This document shows, in pieces, positions 42,777 through 53,949 of a DNA stretch of 64,000 nucleotides. Origin of the DNA: Closterium sp. Naga37s-1 (taxonomy: Eukaryota; Streptophyta; Zygnematophyceae; Desmidiales; Closteriaceae); contig CANJKZ010000108.1 in assembly GCA_947471745.1 (NCBI GenBank), positions 2,147,001 to 2,211,000 on the forward strand. Direction: 5' to 3'. The notes below the pieces were generated by a model, which worked only from the letters and a program-made list of their open reading frames with translations, was not told where the DNA came from and made no database searches. How positions within the stretch are numbered: the stretch's first letter is position 1; every line of letters begins with the position of its first letter. A program made the translations under genes and the position numbers.

Positions 42777-43838
42777 ATCGACGGAACGACTAAAGGCCTG
42801 TCGTAACGCGACGAGGTAGAATGGACGGATAGACGAGGCAACGACCAGGATGAGAGCACGGCACAGATGCTGAAACGTTGAATTTCACTGAACAGAATGA
42901 GAAGTGGAATTCTGTGCAGCAAGGAGAGGGATTGGAGGTAGGAAAACCAATGCAGATTCTGGTGAGGGGATGGAGGTTCTGTAACACAGATTCTGCCACA
43001 CCAACCAACCAACATCCAAGGAAAGGATCAGGGAAGGACCTGCAGAAGGCAGACAAGTCGGTGGTCGTTGGGCAATAGCTCCCTGCTGATTGGATGGAGG
43101 GTGATTGTCTGGCAGCCAGAGTGTGCCAGCGAGGCCACTACTGTGGCACAGCCTCGAGATTTGCCAAGGCACTGACGTGGAGTGTCGTCAGAATGTTTTC
43201 GTTCCGCAACGTGCCAGCCACAAGTCAGGCCGAAGGATAGCAATCGCAGCTGACGTGTACGAATCCACGAAAGCAGAAGGTTTCGAATCTCCAACGCCAG
43301 TGGAGGCTTATCAATGGGTGAGCTGGAAATTCAGGACTTCCGCAGTTATACGACATCCTTCAACGCTGCTCTGACTGCCCTGAAGTGAAGCTGGCGTGGC
43401 GTGTTTGTCTCGGAGTATGGTGTGATCCCAAAAATTTCACGCCGCACTGTCAATTCTCTCAACCACGCAATAAGCTACATGACCGCTTCATATCGCGTGA
43501 AATCCATTGGGATGAGCCCCTGTTGGCTCAAATCGCCCCTAGTTTACAATGTTGAGGCCATTTTGCTGGAGACCTCTCTCCCTACCATCATGATCATGAA
43601 ACATAATGGCCAGTCGCGGCGCGAGTAGGTCATCCTCAGCAACGAGCCCGTAGCTATCGCCAGGGCCCACATCGGCCTCCCTTCGCCTGCCTGCTCATCG
43701 CAGCTGCAGAAGCAGCATCGTATCTCATCAGTCTCACCCTCTCCCCTGATCAAGCCAACCATTGCTTAGCCCGTTGTCCGCGCCTCGAGGAGCCGAGTTC
43801 CCTCTCCAACCAGCGGAAAGTCGTCGCATTTCTCTTAG
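42777..43838. other. Intergenic between divergent TRXF and mTERF-like genes
   Basis: No conserved motif, repeat or RNA gene recognised. It presumably holds the TRXF promoter. Confidence 0.5.
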
Positions 43839-44494
43839 ATGACCTACATTTCTCTTGCCGAGAAACTCCGCCCAGCCGCGGAGTGCCTCCGCGGAGTGGG
43901 GTTCTCCGCGCGGGACCTCCGCCGCGCGATCGCGCATTTCCCCGGGATCCTCGCGCGCAGCATCGAGGAGAAGCTCTGCCCGCTGCTCGCGCTCCTGCAG
44001 CACCTCGATATTGCCGAGGAGAAATGTCGACGCGTGATTCTCGCCTGCCCGCGGCTCGTGAGCTACAGTATCGACCTCAAAATGCGCCCGCTCGTTCTCT
44101 TCTTCCAATCCAACCTGCCTTTTTCGCCGTCGCAAGTCGGGCGTATGGTTACCCGATGCCCGCAAATCCTGGATGCAATCTCGAGAAACAAATCATTCCC
44201 GCGATTCGGCATCTGCGTGGTATAGGCCTCGTAGAAGATAAGCTACATAATCTCCTCCTACACCACCCCTACATCCTTTGCCGAAGCGTCGGGAAAACCC
44301 TCGAGCCGCGGACCGATTTCCTCCTGTCTCTAGGCTTCACACGAGCTGAGGTGGCAAGCATCGTCGCGGAGTTTCCTCCAATCCTGACGAAACACGTGGA
44401 CAACGATCTGCGCCCGAAAGTGGCGTACCTGGAAGGGCCCATGGGAAGAAGCGTGAGAGAGGTTTTGGGGTTCCCGCGGTTTTTTCTCGTTTAG
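43839..44494 (+). pseudogene. mTERF-family gene, short, with a reading-frame break
   Basis: mTERF repeats bind nucleic acid in plastids or mitochondria. Segments such as FPGILARSIEEKLCPLLALL, CPRLVSYSIDLKMRPLVLFF and CPQILD in the first frame, then LEKQIIPAIRHLRGIGLVED, HHPYILCRSVGKTLEPRTDF and FPPILTKHVDNDLRPKVAYL in a second frame, are a series of helical mTERF repeats. The switch is near 44,165-44,185 and no plausible intron fits there, so a one-base-type frameshift or a sequence error is likely. No targeting peptide precedes the first ATG, and the protein ends abruptly at GFPRFFLV. Either a decayed copy or a single-exon gene with a sequencing error. Unlike its neighbours it has no exon copies, because it has no introns. 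Confidence 0.7.
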
Positions 44495-45157
44495 CTTGGC
44501 GCGGCGAATTATCTCCAACCATAGGAAACTGCAGAGCAAAGGGCGTGAGGATTGGACACTCGTAGACTTGTGCAAGAAGAATGTGTGACCAGGGTTCTGG
44601 GTTGAAGGATATCATCATGTCTGTTCGATTGGATAGCCCAGCCGCAGCTTCTCGAGCAGCCTCACTAGATGGCAAGATGCTGAAGTGAATGCTGCTCTCC
44701 AGTTGAATGCCAGTTCTATGCTTGGCACTTCTGGCAGTGTCAGAAGCAGGGAACCCAATAGTGCTTCTTCAACAAAAGACAGCTGTGACATGAACCAGAT
44801 GGTTGGTGGGTCAGGGTTTAGGATGGTAGGTAGGTAGCTACCCCTTAACTGCAGAATATGTTGCACTTATTGGTGTATATTTTGTGCCATTATTACCGTG
44901 CACCTCTCCCTAAAAAAACCTTCCGATCACTACTCCTCGTTAGTACCGTAGCCCATCAACTGCTGCTTACATACTCTAGCCACAGCCTGCTTATACGGTA
45001 CCGTAAGTATCTATATCAGCTGCACTGATTACTCTCAGGTAGGAACCACTTCTTGTTTCGGTGCACATACACAGCCACACCCATACTCACTGCAGCACTG
45101 CCTGCCTACAAAACTCACTGCATGTCTGCTGATAGAACTTCTCACACTGCGTAGGCA
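44495..45157. other. Intergenic
   Basis: Nothing recognised between the mTERF-like gene and the convergent CBS-PB1 gene. Confidence 0.5.
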
Positions 45158-48100
45158 TCACTGCTTGCTTCGGTGCATGTACACAGCCACGCCCACACTC
45201 ACTGCAGCCACCGCTGTCACCGCCAGCATTGAAACTGTGTACGCCCACATTGCATTATCCCAACTTGAAGCCGCCGCACCTTCTTCCGACCCTGCACCAA
45301 AGGCTCGGGACCGAGCCGGAGAGGCAGGCCCGGTGGATTTTCGCGGTGGAAGGGCGAGGTGGGGCGGAAAGGTTGGAGCGACGAGAGCCGTTGATTTGCG
45401 ATGTTGTGCGCTGGTGATGTGGCGCGCGAAGCGATCCGCGTTGCGACCCATGTTGCGACCCGTGTTGCGAGCCATGTTGCGACCCGTGAATGGAATGGGC
45501 GTCTGGGTCCTCGTCATCGTGAAACTCGAGATGAAGCTTCAAACCCTGGGGACGAGGGGAGGTGCGGGGGTGGGGGAGAAGGAAGGGGGAGAAGTGGTGA
45601 GCAGCAGTTGGGATTTAATCTGCAGCAGCGAGGAGAGAGCAAGGGAAAGGGCACCCACAGAGAGCAGGAGCAGAGCAGCAGCAAGAGAGGAGGAGTGGGT
45701 AAGGCAAGGGGTCACAGTACCTTAATGCCGGTGGCCTTGGCGAACTTGACAGCCGCATGCAGATCCTCGTCGGTGGATATGACCACCATGTCATTGTCCT
45801 CGTCCGCGTACTGGGGTAGATGGAGGGAGTGATGGGGTGAATACGAGTTAATGGTGCAAGTGGAACCAAGGATCCTCATCAGTGGATATGACCACCTGAC
45901 AAGAAGACAGTTCACAAACTCGTCCCAACTCATGCCGACGACTCACGAGGATGGAGGGTGGGTTGTCGGGGCCATAGTCCCCCCCCCAGTCTGGACGCCA
46001 CAATGTGGCGCCTCAGAAATCACATCACAGACTGTCTCCTCCTACCTGACACGGACGGCTCACCCCCCCACTCACGAGGATGGAGGGAGGGTTGTCGGGG
46101 TCATAATCCCCTCCCAGCCTCGACGCCACGGCACACACCAGCTCCGTCATGCTCTCACTGCCCGCTGTGAACCGGTGCACGCACCAGTCTGGAGCTTCTA
46201 GGCGCCTAGAGAAACAAGACTAACCAGGATGGAGGGAGGGTTGTCGGGGTCGTAGTCCCCCCCCAGCCGTGACGCCACGGCGCACACAAGCTCCGTCATG
46301 CTCTCACTGCCTGCTGTGAACCGGTGCACGCGCCCCCTCCGGTCCTCCAGCTTGAACGAAAACAGATCCTCCCCCAACCCCCCCACCATCGCTCCTCCCA
46401 TCGCTCCTCCCATCGCTCCTCCAGGTCCTATTCCCGCCCCTGCGCCAACTGCACCAGCAGGAGTAACACCTGCTCCCGCTGCTCCACCTGCTGCTGATGC
46501 ACCGCCTCCTCTCCTCCTGCTTCCTGAGGGGCGCACCTGGTCTGACATGTCACTGCTGCGCACACTGGTGGGGGGGGAGAGAGGGCGAAAGAAGGAGAGG
46601 GGTAAGAAGGAGAGGGGGTTGGGGGGGGGACGACAAACTTATATAGGGGCGCACCTGGTCCGACATATCACTGCTGCGCACACTGTGGAGGTGGGGGAAA
46701 GGCGGGGGAGCAAGAAGTAGGGGAGACAAGGACTTGTAGGGAGGCACGAGGTCCGGCTAATCACTGCTGCACGCACTGTGGAGAACGGAGTGAAAGACGA
46801 CGGTTTAGGCATAGAGCTCAGAAAGGATTGAAGCAGCCTCACTTCCCCGCAGTCCAACTCCCGCAAGTCCTAATCTCCCAAGCCCCACCTCCCCCAAGTC
46901 GGACCTCCCTCAAATGCCACCTGCCCCGATTCCTACCTGGCGGTGTCTTCCTCGGTGTCAGCAGGCGGAAGTGAAAGGGCGGAATCCCAGAAGCGCTGCA
47001 TGAGCTGCCCCACGGCGTCCCCGCTCTCCGACCCCGATGCTGCCTGCAAGGCATGAGAAGCACGTGTGGGATCAGGAAGGGGCAGGGGAGTGGGGCAACG
47101 CAGGCACAGGGGGGCAATGGAAGGCATTAGTGCCAGGGCGGAGTCCCAGAAGCGCTGCATGAGCTGCCCCATGGCGTCCCCACTCTCCGAACCTGATGCT
47201 GCCTGGAAGGTTCGGGAAATAGGTATGGCAAACAGAATGGGAAACAGGAACAACAAGTGGTATGAAGAAAGAGGTATGGTGTAAGAGGTGTAAGACAGGA
47301 GGAATGGATAAAGAAGAATGCATCTGCGATGCAACGACATGATGCCGCGAGTGTGAGCGGGTCTTACCGCAGCAGAGGACATGGCGCCTTGAGTGAGCTG
47401 CAGCACGTCCACATATGCCACACAGTTGCCATCTGCTCCCATGCCATCCATGCATGCCACCATGTCACCATCCATGCCAGCAGCATGCCAGCATGCCAGC
47501 ATTGCACCATGCCACCATTCATGCCGACGCAGCACCATGCGCCGTGATGCCAAGCCGACATACGACAAGCATGCAAACACAAAGGGGGGAGCATATGGGG
47601 AGGCAAGAGCACAGAGGAGTTGGTGAGCCATGTTTCATGGGCCTGAAAACGCGTTAAGGCAGCTGATCTGGGTCCAACAGTGGGAGGTGCAGGACAGGGC
47701 CATCACATCGTGCATGGAGTGGAGTGGAGCGAAGGGGAATGGAGTGGAGTGCATGGAGTGGAGTGGAGTGGAGTGGAGTGGAGTGGAGGGGAGTGGAGTG
47801 GAGTGGGGTGGAGTGGAGGGAAGTGGAGTGGAGTGGAGTGGAGGGGAGTGGAGTGGAGTGGAGTGGAGGGGAGTGGAGTGGAGTGGAGTGGAGTGGAGGG
47901 GAGTGGAGTGGAGTGGAGTGGAGTGGAGTGGAGTGGAGTGGAGTGGAGTGGAGTGGAGTGGAGTGGAGGGGAGGGGAGTGGAGTGGAGTGGAGTGGAGTG
48001 GAGTGGAGTGGAGTGGAGTGGAGTGGAGTGGAGTGGAGTGGAGGGGAGTGGAGTGGAGTGGAGTGGAGTGGAGTGGAGGGGTAGAAGAGCTCAATCAGTC

Positions 48101-51100
48101 TTGCACTGGTCAGGCAGGTGTCTGAACATCTCACATGGGTCAACAACGGGGAGGTGCAGGAAGCGGCCCTCGTGCATGGTGTGAAGGGCGTCACCACTTA
48201 CGTGCTCATCTTGTGTTGTGCCCCTCAAAGAGGGCCCATCAGGTGCCTGGACGTGTGAACCGAGAGACGAGAAAACTACTGACCTGGGTCAACAACGGGG
48301 AGGTGCAGAAACCTGCCGTCATGCATGGTGTGAAGGGCGTCCACCACTGGCGTGCTCACCTTGTGTCCCACAGAGACGACTAGAGGTGCCTGGATGAATG
48401 TCTGACCTGAGAATCGAGAAAATATCTCACCAGGGTCGACAACGGGGAGGTGCAGGAACCTGCCATCATGCATGGTGTGAAGGGCGTCCACCACTGGCGT
48501 GCTCAGCAGCACACACTCTGGGTTCGGCGTCATAACCTGCAGTGCAGTGCGGTGCACATGGGTGCAGAGGGGTTAAAACAGTGCTGGGTGTTGGCACGAG
48601 GACATGCGATAAGACGCCTTCCGCTTTCCACTTCCACCCTCCCCCTCCCCTCTTCCTTGCTTCCACTTCCACGCCCTCCCCTCTGAGCGTCATGAGCTTG
48701 CCTTGCCTTGTCAACAAGACGCTGCCTCTGTTGGTACCTCTGTTCTCTGTTGAGAATTCTCAAAAGTCGCACCAATATAGCTGAGCGTCATGAGCTTGCC
48801 TTGTCAACGAGATGCTGCCTCTGGATGCAGGTTGAGTGCAAGCACTTGGGAGATACCAAATGGTTTTTTTTTTCTTTCTTTCTTTCTCTTCCTTTCCCCT
48901 TGCTTTATGGACCATTGGGAAACCGAGAGCGCGTGCCTGCCTTGTCAACGACGAGGGAGGGTGATATGTTCGAGCGTGTGTTTTTTTAGAATTCTCAACA
49001 TGAGAAAAACACACGACCGAGAGCGCGTGCCTGCCTTGTCAACGACGAGGGCGCTGTCTGTCTGGGTGCAGGTTGAGTGCGTGCGACCACTTGAGAAATG
49101 GTGTAGGGTCGTTCACTTGCTTGTGTTGTGCGCCCTTGCGAAAAACGAGAGTGCTTGCTTGCCTTTTCAACGAGGGTGGTGTCTGGGTGTAGGTTGAGTG
49201 CTAGCACTCGCGTGAGGATGTCCTTAGAGCTGAGAGGCGTGGGGGGAGGGGCGTGGGGGAGGGGTATGGTGGGAGGGGCGTGAGCGGAGGGACATGGGAG
49301 AGGGGTATGGTGGGAGGGGCGTGAGCGGAGGGACATGGGAGAGGGGTATGGTGGGAGGGGCGTGAGCGGAGGGACATGGGAGAGGGGTATGGTGGGAGGG
49401 GCGTGAGCGGAGGGACATGGGAGAGGGGTATGGTGGGAGGGGCGTGAGCGGAGGGACATGGGAGAGGGGTATGGTGGGAGGCTCGGGGGAGAGAGGCAGA
49501 TGAGGGCGCAGGTTGAGTGCTAGCACTCGCGTGAGGATGTCCTTAGACCTGAGGGGCGTGGGGGAAAGGAGGTATGTGGGGGAAGGGGCGTAAGAAACGG
49601 GAATGGGGGGAGGTGCCATGAGAGAGGGGCATGGGGGGTGGGCACGGGGGAGAGAGAGAGAGAGAGCCACGCAGAAATGCAGGTTGTGGTTGAGTGCGAG
49701 CATCCACACAGGGGAGGGGCTAAGGCAGCATCCACACAGGGGAGGGGCTAAGGCAGAATCCACACAGCACCAACTAGTAGAGGCAACAGCTTCCCAGAGA
49801 CGCACGTGAGGATGCCACAGGGGCGGTTGGTGACGCCGTTGGTGACAATCACTGAGCCAGTCTTTTAGTCGACTCAATATTCCGCTGGTGAAGGCAACAG
49901 TTCCCCAGCAACGCCCAACAGTTTCCCACAATGCCCCGCCCAAGGACGCACGTGAGGATGCCACAGGGGCGGTTGGTGACGCCGTTGGTGACAATCACTG
50001 AATCGGTTTCTGAGTCGACTAAAGAACCAGCTAGTAAAGGCAACAGTTCCCCACAACGCCCAGCGGCTTCCCAGAGACGCACGCGAGGATGCCGCAGGGG
50101 CGGTTGGCGACGCCGTTGGTGACAATCACTGAGACAAGCTTATAGTCGACCCAGAATTCAGCTAGTGAAGGCGAAAACTTCCCACAATGGCCAGCAACGC
50201 CCCACAATGGTTCCCAGAGACGCACGTGAGGATGCCACAGGGGCGGTTGGTGACGCCGTTGGTGACAATCACTGAGCTCACTCGGCTCTCCCTCATCCTC
50301 CTCGCTGCCGTGCGTACTAGGTCCGTCTTGAGCACCGTGGCTAGCCTGGCAGGTAGGGGAAAACGAGTAAGTCATTGCATGTGATGGAAAGCGAGGAAGT
50401 GGAGTGGATGTGAGGGTCACACTGAGCTCACTCGCCTCTCCCTCATCCTCCTCGCTGCCGTCCTCACCAAGTCTGTTTTGAGCACCGTGGCCAGTCTACC
50501 AGGCATGGATGGGATAATACAGTGAGTGAGTGAGTGAGTGAGTGAGTGAGTGAGTGAGTGAGAGAGTGAAGGGCAAAAGGGCTTTGTCAAGCACAAGCCA
50601 CTCACCTGGGTTCTTCCCCAAACACAGCTGCAAGTGTGGGCCGGAACACCTTGTCTTTCCAGTTGACCCAAGAGTCACCTCGTGGGAATGGCATCACAAG
50701 CGGGTGAGGTGAAGGGAAGGGCGCACCTGGGATCCTCCCCAAACACAGCTGCAAGTGTGGGTCGGAACACCTTGTCTTTCCAGTTGACTCACAAGTCACC
50801 TCGTGACAACCAAAATAGTCAGCAGGCGGGTGGCTGCACGCACCTGGGTTCTTCCCCAAGCACTGTCGCGAGTGTGGGTCGGAACACCTTGTCCCGAAAC
50901 GTCTCCACAAATCCCAAGGCTGCTTTTGAGGCGCCTCAAAAGGCGAGCGGGAGGGCTCACCTGGGTTCTTCCCCCAGCACTGTCGCGAGCATGGGTCGGA
51001 ACACTTTGTCATTCCAGTCGACTCACAAATCACCTCGTGACAACCAAAATCGTCAGCAGGCGGGTGGCTGCGCTCACCTGGGTTCTTCGCCCAGCACAGT

Positions 51101-53949
51101 GGCAAGTGTGGGTCGGAACACCTTGTCTTTCCAGTTGACCCAAGAGTCACCTCGTGTGAATGGCATCACAAGCAGGTGAGGTGAAGGGGAGGGCGCACCT
51201 GGGTTCTACCCCAAGCACTGTCGCTAGTGTGGGTCGGAACACCTTGTCTTTCCAGTTGACCCAAGAAGAGTCACCTCGTGGGAATGGCATCACAAGCGGG
51301 TGAGGTGAGGTGAAGGGGAGGGCGCACCTGGGTTCTTCCCCCAGCACAGTGGCAAGTGTGGGTCGGAACACCTTGTCCCGAAACGTCTCCACAAATCCCA
51401 AGGCTGCTCAGAGAGAGAGACGGGGGAGAGGGGGGCGAGCAAAGTACGAGAGGAAGAAATTAGGAGAAGAGGAAGGAAGTTGGCTTGAAGGAAGTACGAG
51501 AGAATTGCCAGAAGGAAACGTGGAAGAAAGCCGGTGATCGAGGAGGAAGCTTCAGAGAAGAGTTGATAAGAGAATAGGGTGGGGTGGGGGAGGGGAATGG
51601 TGGCCCAGAAACATACATCCACTAGGAACACAGCTTTAAACCTCTGGAAATTCCACCACCCACCCGCATTGCCCCCCCACTGCCTCTCCACGCCCTCCAT
51701 GGCAGCAGCGAGTGCGTCGCCCCTCTCTGCAGCGCGCTCCATCTTGGCAATGGCGTCGTACAGACACCGCGTGATGTCCAGTAGCGCCACCACCTCGCCC
51801 TCCTCTATCACAGGCAGGTGGCGGAACCTCCCTGGTGGTGAAAATAAAAGGGAGGGGCACAGGGATGTGACGGCATGTGAATGACTAAAAACCCCCACAC
51901 CGCGTGATGTCCAGTAGCGCCACCACCTCGCCCTCCTCTATCACCGGCAGGTGCCGGAACCTTCCTGTAGGGTGGGGGGGGAGTGGGTGGCAATGGTAGG
52001 TAGGGACAGCAAGGGGACGTGTCGGTATGTGAATGCGGATCACTGCAGTGGAGATATTCTCGACACCGCGTGATGTCCAGTAGCGCCACCACCTCTCCCT
52101 CCTCTATCACAGGCAGGTGGCGGAACCTTCCTGTAGGGTGGGGGGGGAGTGGGTGGCAATGGTAGGTAGGGACAGCAAGGGGACGTGTCGGTATGTGAAT
52201 GCGGATCACTGCAGTGGAGATATTCTCGACACCGCGTGATGTCCAGTAGCGCCACCACCTCTCCCTCCTCTATCACTGGCAGGTGCCGGAACCTCCCTGG
52301 TGATGCAGTTAAGAAGAAGGACGGACAGGCAAAGGCACGCGATAACAGAGCAGTAATATTCAGATTCTGGGTTGATTCTGGAGGGTTTGCAATGCAATAG
52401 CGGAAGGAACACTCAATGTGAATCCGTACTAGTTGCTGTGCGTTACATCATGCGTTACATCTCACCCTGCACCATGCGTTACATCTCACACCCTGCCCCA
52501 CGCGTTACATTTCATCTCACCCTGCACCATGCGTTGCAGTGCGTCCACAGCAGAGGAGTCAATGGTGACGAAGGTGGGGTTCTTGGTCATCACTGCTGAG
52601 GCCAGCGTGCTGTTCACGTCCAGGCCCTCGCCCACACATTTCAGCGCCAGGTCCTGCACGCAGCCAGAGCAGAGCAAGAGCGAGGGTGTGGGGGGGAACG
52701 AGTCAACGGTGACGAAGTTGGGTTCTTGGTCATCACTGCTGACGCCAGCGTGCTGTTCACGTCCAGGCCCTCGCCCACACACTTCAATGCTAGGTCCTGC
52801 AACTCAGAAAGAGCACCCAAGCACCACGCACACAAACACAGATCAGTGAGGGTGGGAGGAGGGGGGTTCTTGGTCATCACTGCTGACGCCAGCGTGATGT
52901 TCACATCCAACCCCTCGCCCACACACTTCAATGCTAGGTCCTGCAACCAGAGCAGAATGAGGGAGAGAGAAGAGAGAAGGGGAGAAAGGGAGAGAAGGGG
53001 AGAAGGAGAGAAGGGGAGAGGGGTACTAAATAGAAAAGACAAGTGCAGCAAGACACCACTAGGCCCATGAAAGCGAGTATTCCAGAGAGCACCAGACTCA
53101 CTGTACTCGCTATAAGAGTGACGCGATCCGTTATGACGCCACGACGATTGCCTGTACTCGCTATAAACTTGAGTGACGCACCCGATCCGTCATGATGCCA
53201 CAGAGCAGCGCGCTGGAGTCGGTGAGCAGGCACGCGTCCACGCGGCGGTTGGCCATTCGCCGACACGCGTCCGCCACGGTGGTGGAGTCGGGCAACGTTA
53301 GCGCCTTAGACAGCCGCAGGCGCCGCACTGCTCGCTCGCCTGCCGCAGCAGTACTGAAGGTTGTTAATCGGGGAAGGGAAGGGAAGGGGTGCATTGAACC
53401 AGCAGCATATGCCATCCGCCACAGTGGTGGTGGTGTCTGGTAGCGTGAGCGCCTTGGACAGTCTCAGGCGCCGCACTGCTCGCTCGCCAGCTGCTGTGCT
53501 GCAGTGGAGAGAGAGGGAGGAGTGAAAGGTAAGGTACGCTGTGAAGGAAAGGAGCGAGAGAGTGCAGAGGTGACGTGGCGAACAAAAAAGGAGTGAGTGG
53601 AAGGATCGAGTGCGGACGATGCGGGGGAGTCTAACGCGACGATGAGCTAAGGCGATGATGATAAGCCAATAGAGCTTTAGCATTTGATCGACAGTAGGCA
53701 GATATCGAACTTCGAGAGTCGTATCTTCCCTATGAGATCTACGCGCGCATTAGCCGGATCGGCCGTGGGAATTGAAACGATCACCCATAATTCCGTCGGA
53801 ATCACCTCATTTTCTATCTAACCAATCACCAATCACCTCGATCCGCCCTTGGAAGCGCCACTCCGCCGGCTGCCGGTGGACCGCTTGCTCGACTTCTTCG
53901 ACGCATCGCGAGACCCGTCCCCCGCTCCGCCTCCCCGCGCCGCGTTCAT
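45158..53949 (-). CDS. CBSCBSPB: CBS-domain and PB1-domain protein (CBSCBSPB family)
   Basis: Four CBS motifs (two Bateman modules, expected to bind adenylates) then PB1; cellular role is poorly known. Exons: 53949-53837, 53353-53182, 52653-52521, 51831-51664, 51403-51328, 50345-50226, 49229-49163, 48536-48431, 47432-47368, 47043-46937, 46564-46225, 45810-45721, 45545-45255 or 45158; phases agree. Signatures: RAVRRLRLSKALTLPDSTTV, RRVDACLLTDSSALLCGIMT, RFRHLPVIEEGEVVALLDIT, VTNRPCGILTSKDILTRVLA, VMTPNPEC, MHDGRFLHLPVVDPG, VAYVDVLQLTQGA, LMQRFWDSAL, then PB1 with RGRVHRFTAG and the acidic YADEDNDMVVISTDEDL. The family's C-terminal membrane helix (AYTVSMLAVTAVAAVSVGVA) is present but in a different frame from KLHLEFHDDEDP, so exon 13 holds a frameshift or an unseen small intron. 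Nearly every exon has extra copies. Intron 7 uses a GC donor. Confidence 0.92.
45858..46350 (-). repeat. Copies of CBS-PB1 exon 11 end and exon 12
   Basis: The exon 11 end (CAVASRLGGDYDPDNPPSIL) is complete at 46,225-46,350 and recurs at about 46,073-46,196 and 45,947-46,000. A perfect palindrome TCTAGGCGCCTAGA at 46,197-46,210 marks one joint and a decayed GGCGCC core at 46,007-46,012 the other. A fragment of exon 12 is at 45,858-45,893. Confidence 0.88.
46556..46790 (-). repeat. Copies of CBS-PB1 exon 11 start
   Basis: CGCAGCAGTGACATGTCAGA after a CAG acceptor is at 46,564 and recurs at about 46,650-46,690 and 46,755-46,785 with divergence. Confidence 0.8.
46937..47210 (-). repeat. Two copies of CBS-PB1 exon 10
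   Basis: SGSESGDAVGQLMQRFWDSA (46,937-47,043, complete) and SGSESGDAMGQLMQRFWDSA at about 47,125-47,210; the second lacks the exon end. Confidence 0.88.
47713..48085. repeat. (GGAGT)n satellite in CBS-PB1 intron 8
   Basis: About 75 pentamers of GGAGT with scattered GGAGG variants. All forward and reverse frames are open, an artefact of composition. It lies wholly between exons 8 and 9. Confidence 0.95.
48128..48536 (-). repeat. Three copies of CBS-PB1 exon 8
   Basis: The complete exon is 48,431-48,536. Copies of its 3' half (LHTMHDGRFLHLPVVDPG) are at about 48,285-48,345 and 48,128-48,185. Confidence 0.88.
48675..49550 (-). repeat. Six copies of CBS-PB1 exon 7 segments with two palindromes
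   Basis: The complete exon is 49,163-49,229 (SKDILTRVLALNLHPDTTLV). A copy of the start is at 49,508-49,548; copies of the end (LNLHP..LVDKA) are at about 49,015-49,085, 48,918-48,960, 48,782-48,843 and 48,680-48,730. TTGAGAATTCTCAA (48,750-48,763) and a decayed TTTAGAATTCTCAA (48,986-48,999) lie exactly between adjacent copies. Confidence 0.88.
49237..49480. repeat. 41-bp minisatellite in CBS-PB1 intron 6
   Basis: Five to six near-identical units containing GGGGTATGGTGGGAGGGGCG and TGAGCGGAGGGACATGGGAG. Unrelated in sequence to the 41-bp array at 27.4 kb. Confidence 0.93.
49803..50482 (-). repeat. Five copies of CBS-PB1 exon 6 with GTCGAC-centred relics
   Basis: The complete exon is 50,226-50,345. 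Copies of its 3' half (VTNGVTNRPCGIL) lie at about 50,080-50,138, 49,945-50,003 and 49,803-49,860; a copy of its 5' half is at 50,418-50,482. Beside each 3'-half copy is a decayed palindrome centred on GTCGAC (49,868-49,873, 50,013-50,018 and 50,145-50,150). Confidence 0.9.
50521..50562. repeat. (GTGA)n microsatellite
   Basis: About ten tetranucleotides in CBS-PB1 intron 5. Confidence 0.9.
50604..51403 (-). repeat. Seven copies of CBS-PB1 exon 5
   Basis: Only two copies (51,328-51,403 and about 50,845-50,923) keep the family sequence LGFVETFRDKVFRPTLA. The other five begin instead with D-S-W-V-N-W-K-D-K or similar, because their 5' end is a palindrome remnant (GTGACTTGTGAGTCAACTGG). The perfect palindrome CTTTTGAGGCGCCTCAAAAG (50,923-50,942) abuts one of the two family-type copies. 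All seven keep the FRPTLA / GEEPR end or a frame-shifted version and a GTGCGC-type donor. Confidence 0.9.
50923..50942. repeat. Perfect 20-bp GGCGCC-centred palindrome
   Basis: CTTTTGAGGCGCCTCAAAAG lies between two exon-5 copies; the left copy's homology (CCCAAGGCTGC) runs directly into it. Confidence 0.93.
51762..52305 (-). repeat. Four copies of CBS-PB1 exon 4 start
   Basis: RFRHLPVIEEGEVVALLDIT is coded at 51,831 (complete exon) and at about 51,897-51,967, 52,068-52,130 and 52,231-52,303. The last two and their flanks form an almost exact tandem repeat of about 162 bp, so that step is very recent. Confidence 0.92.
52521..52945 (-). repeat. Three copies of CBS-PB1 exon 3
   Basis: LALKCVGEGLDVNSTLASAV is in the complete exon (52,521-52,653) and in partial copies at about 52,690-52,800 and 52,862-52,945, both with the AG acceptor but no proper 3' end. 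Confidence 0.92.
53105..53510 (-). repeat. Copies of CBS-PB1 exon 2
   Basis: The complete exon is 53,182-53,353. A copy of its start (ERAVRRLRLSKALTLPDT) is at about 53,405-53,510 and a short copy of its end at 53,105-53,140. Confidence 0.87.

Noticed and set aside
43900-44500. A conventional intron to explain the mTERF frame change
   Set aside because: No donor and acceptor pair of realistic length lies between the two frames without removing conserved repeat residues.
47630-48197. Open frames in all directions coding WSGVE or LHSTP repeats
   Set aside because: Produced by the GGAGT satellite inside a CBS-PB1 intron.
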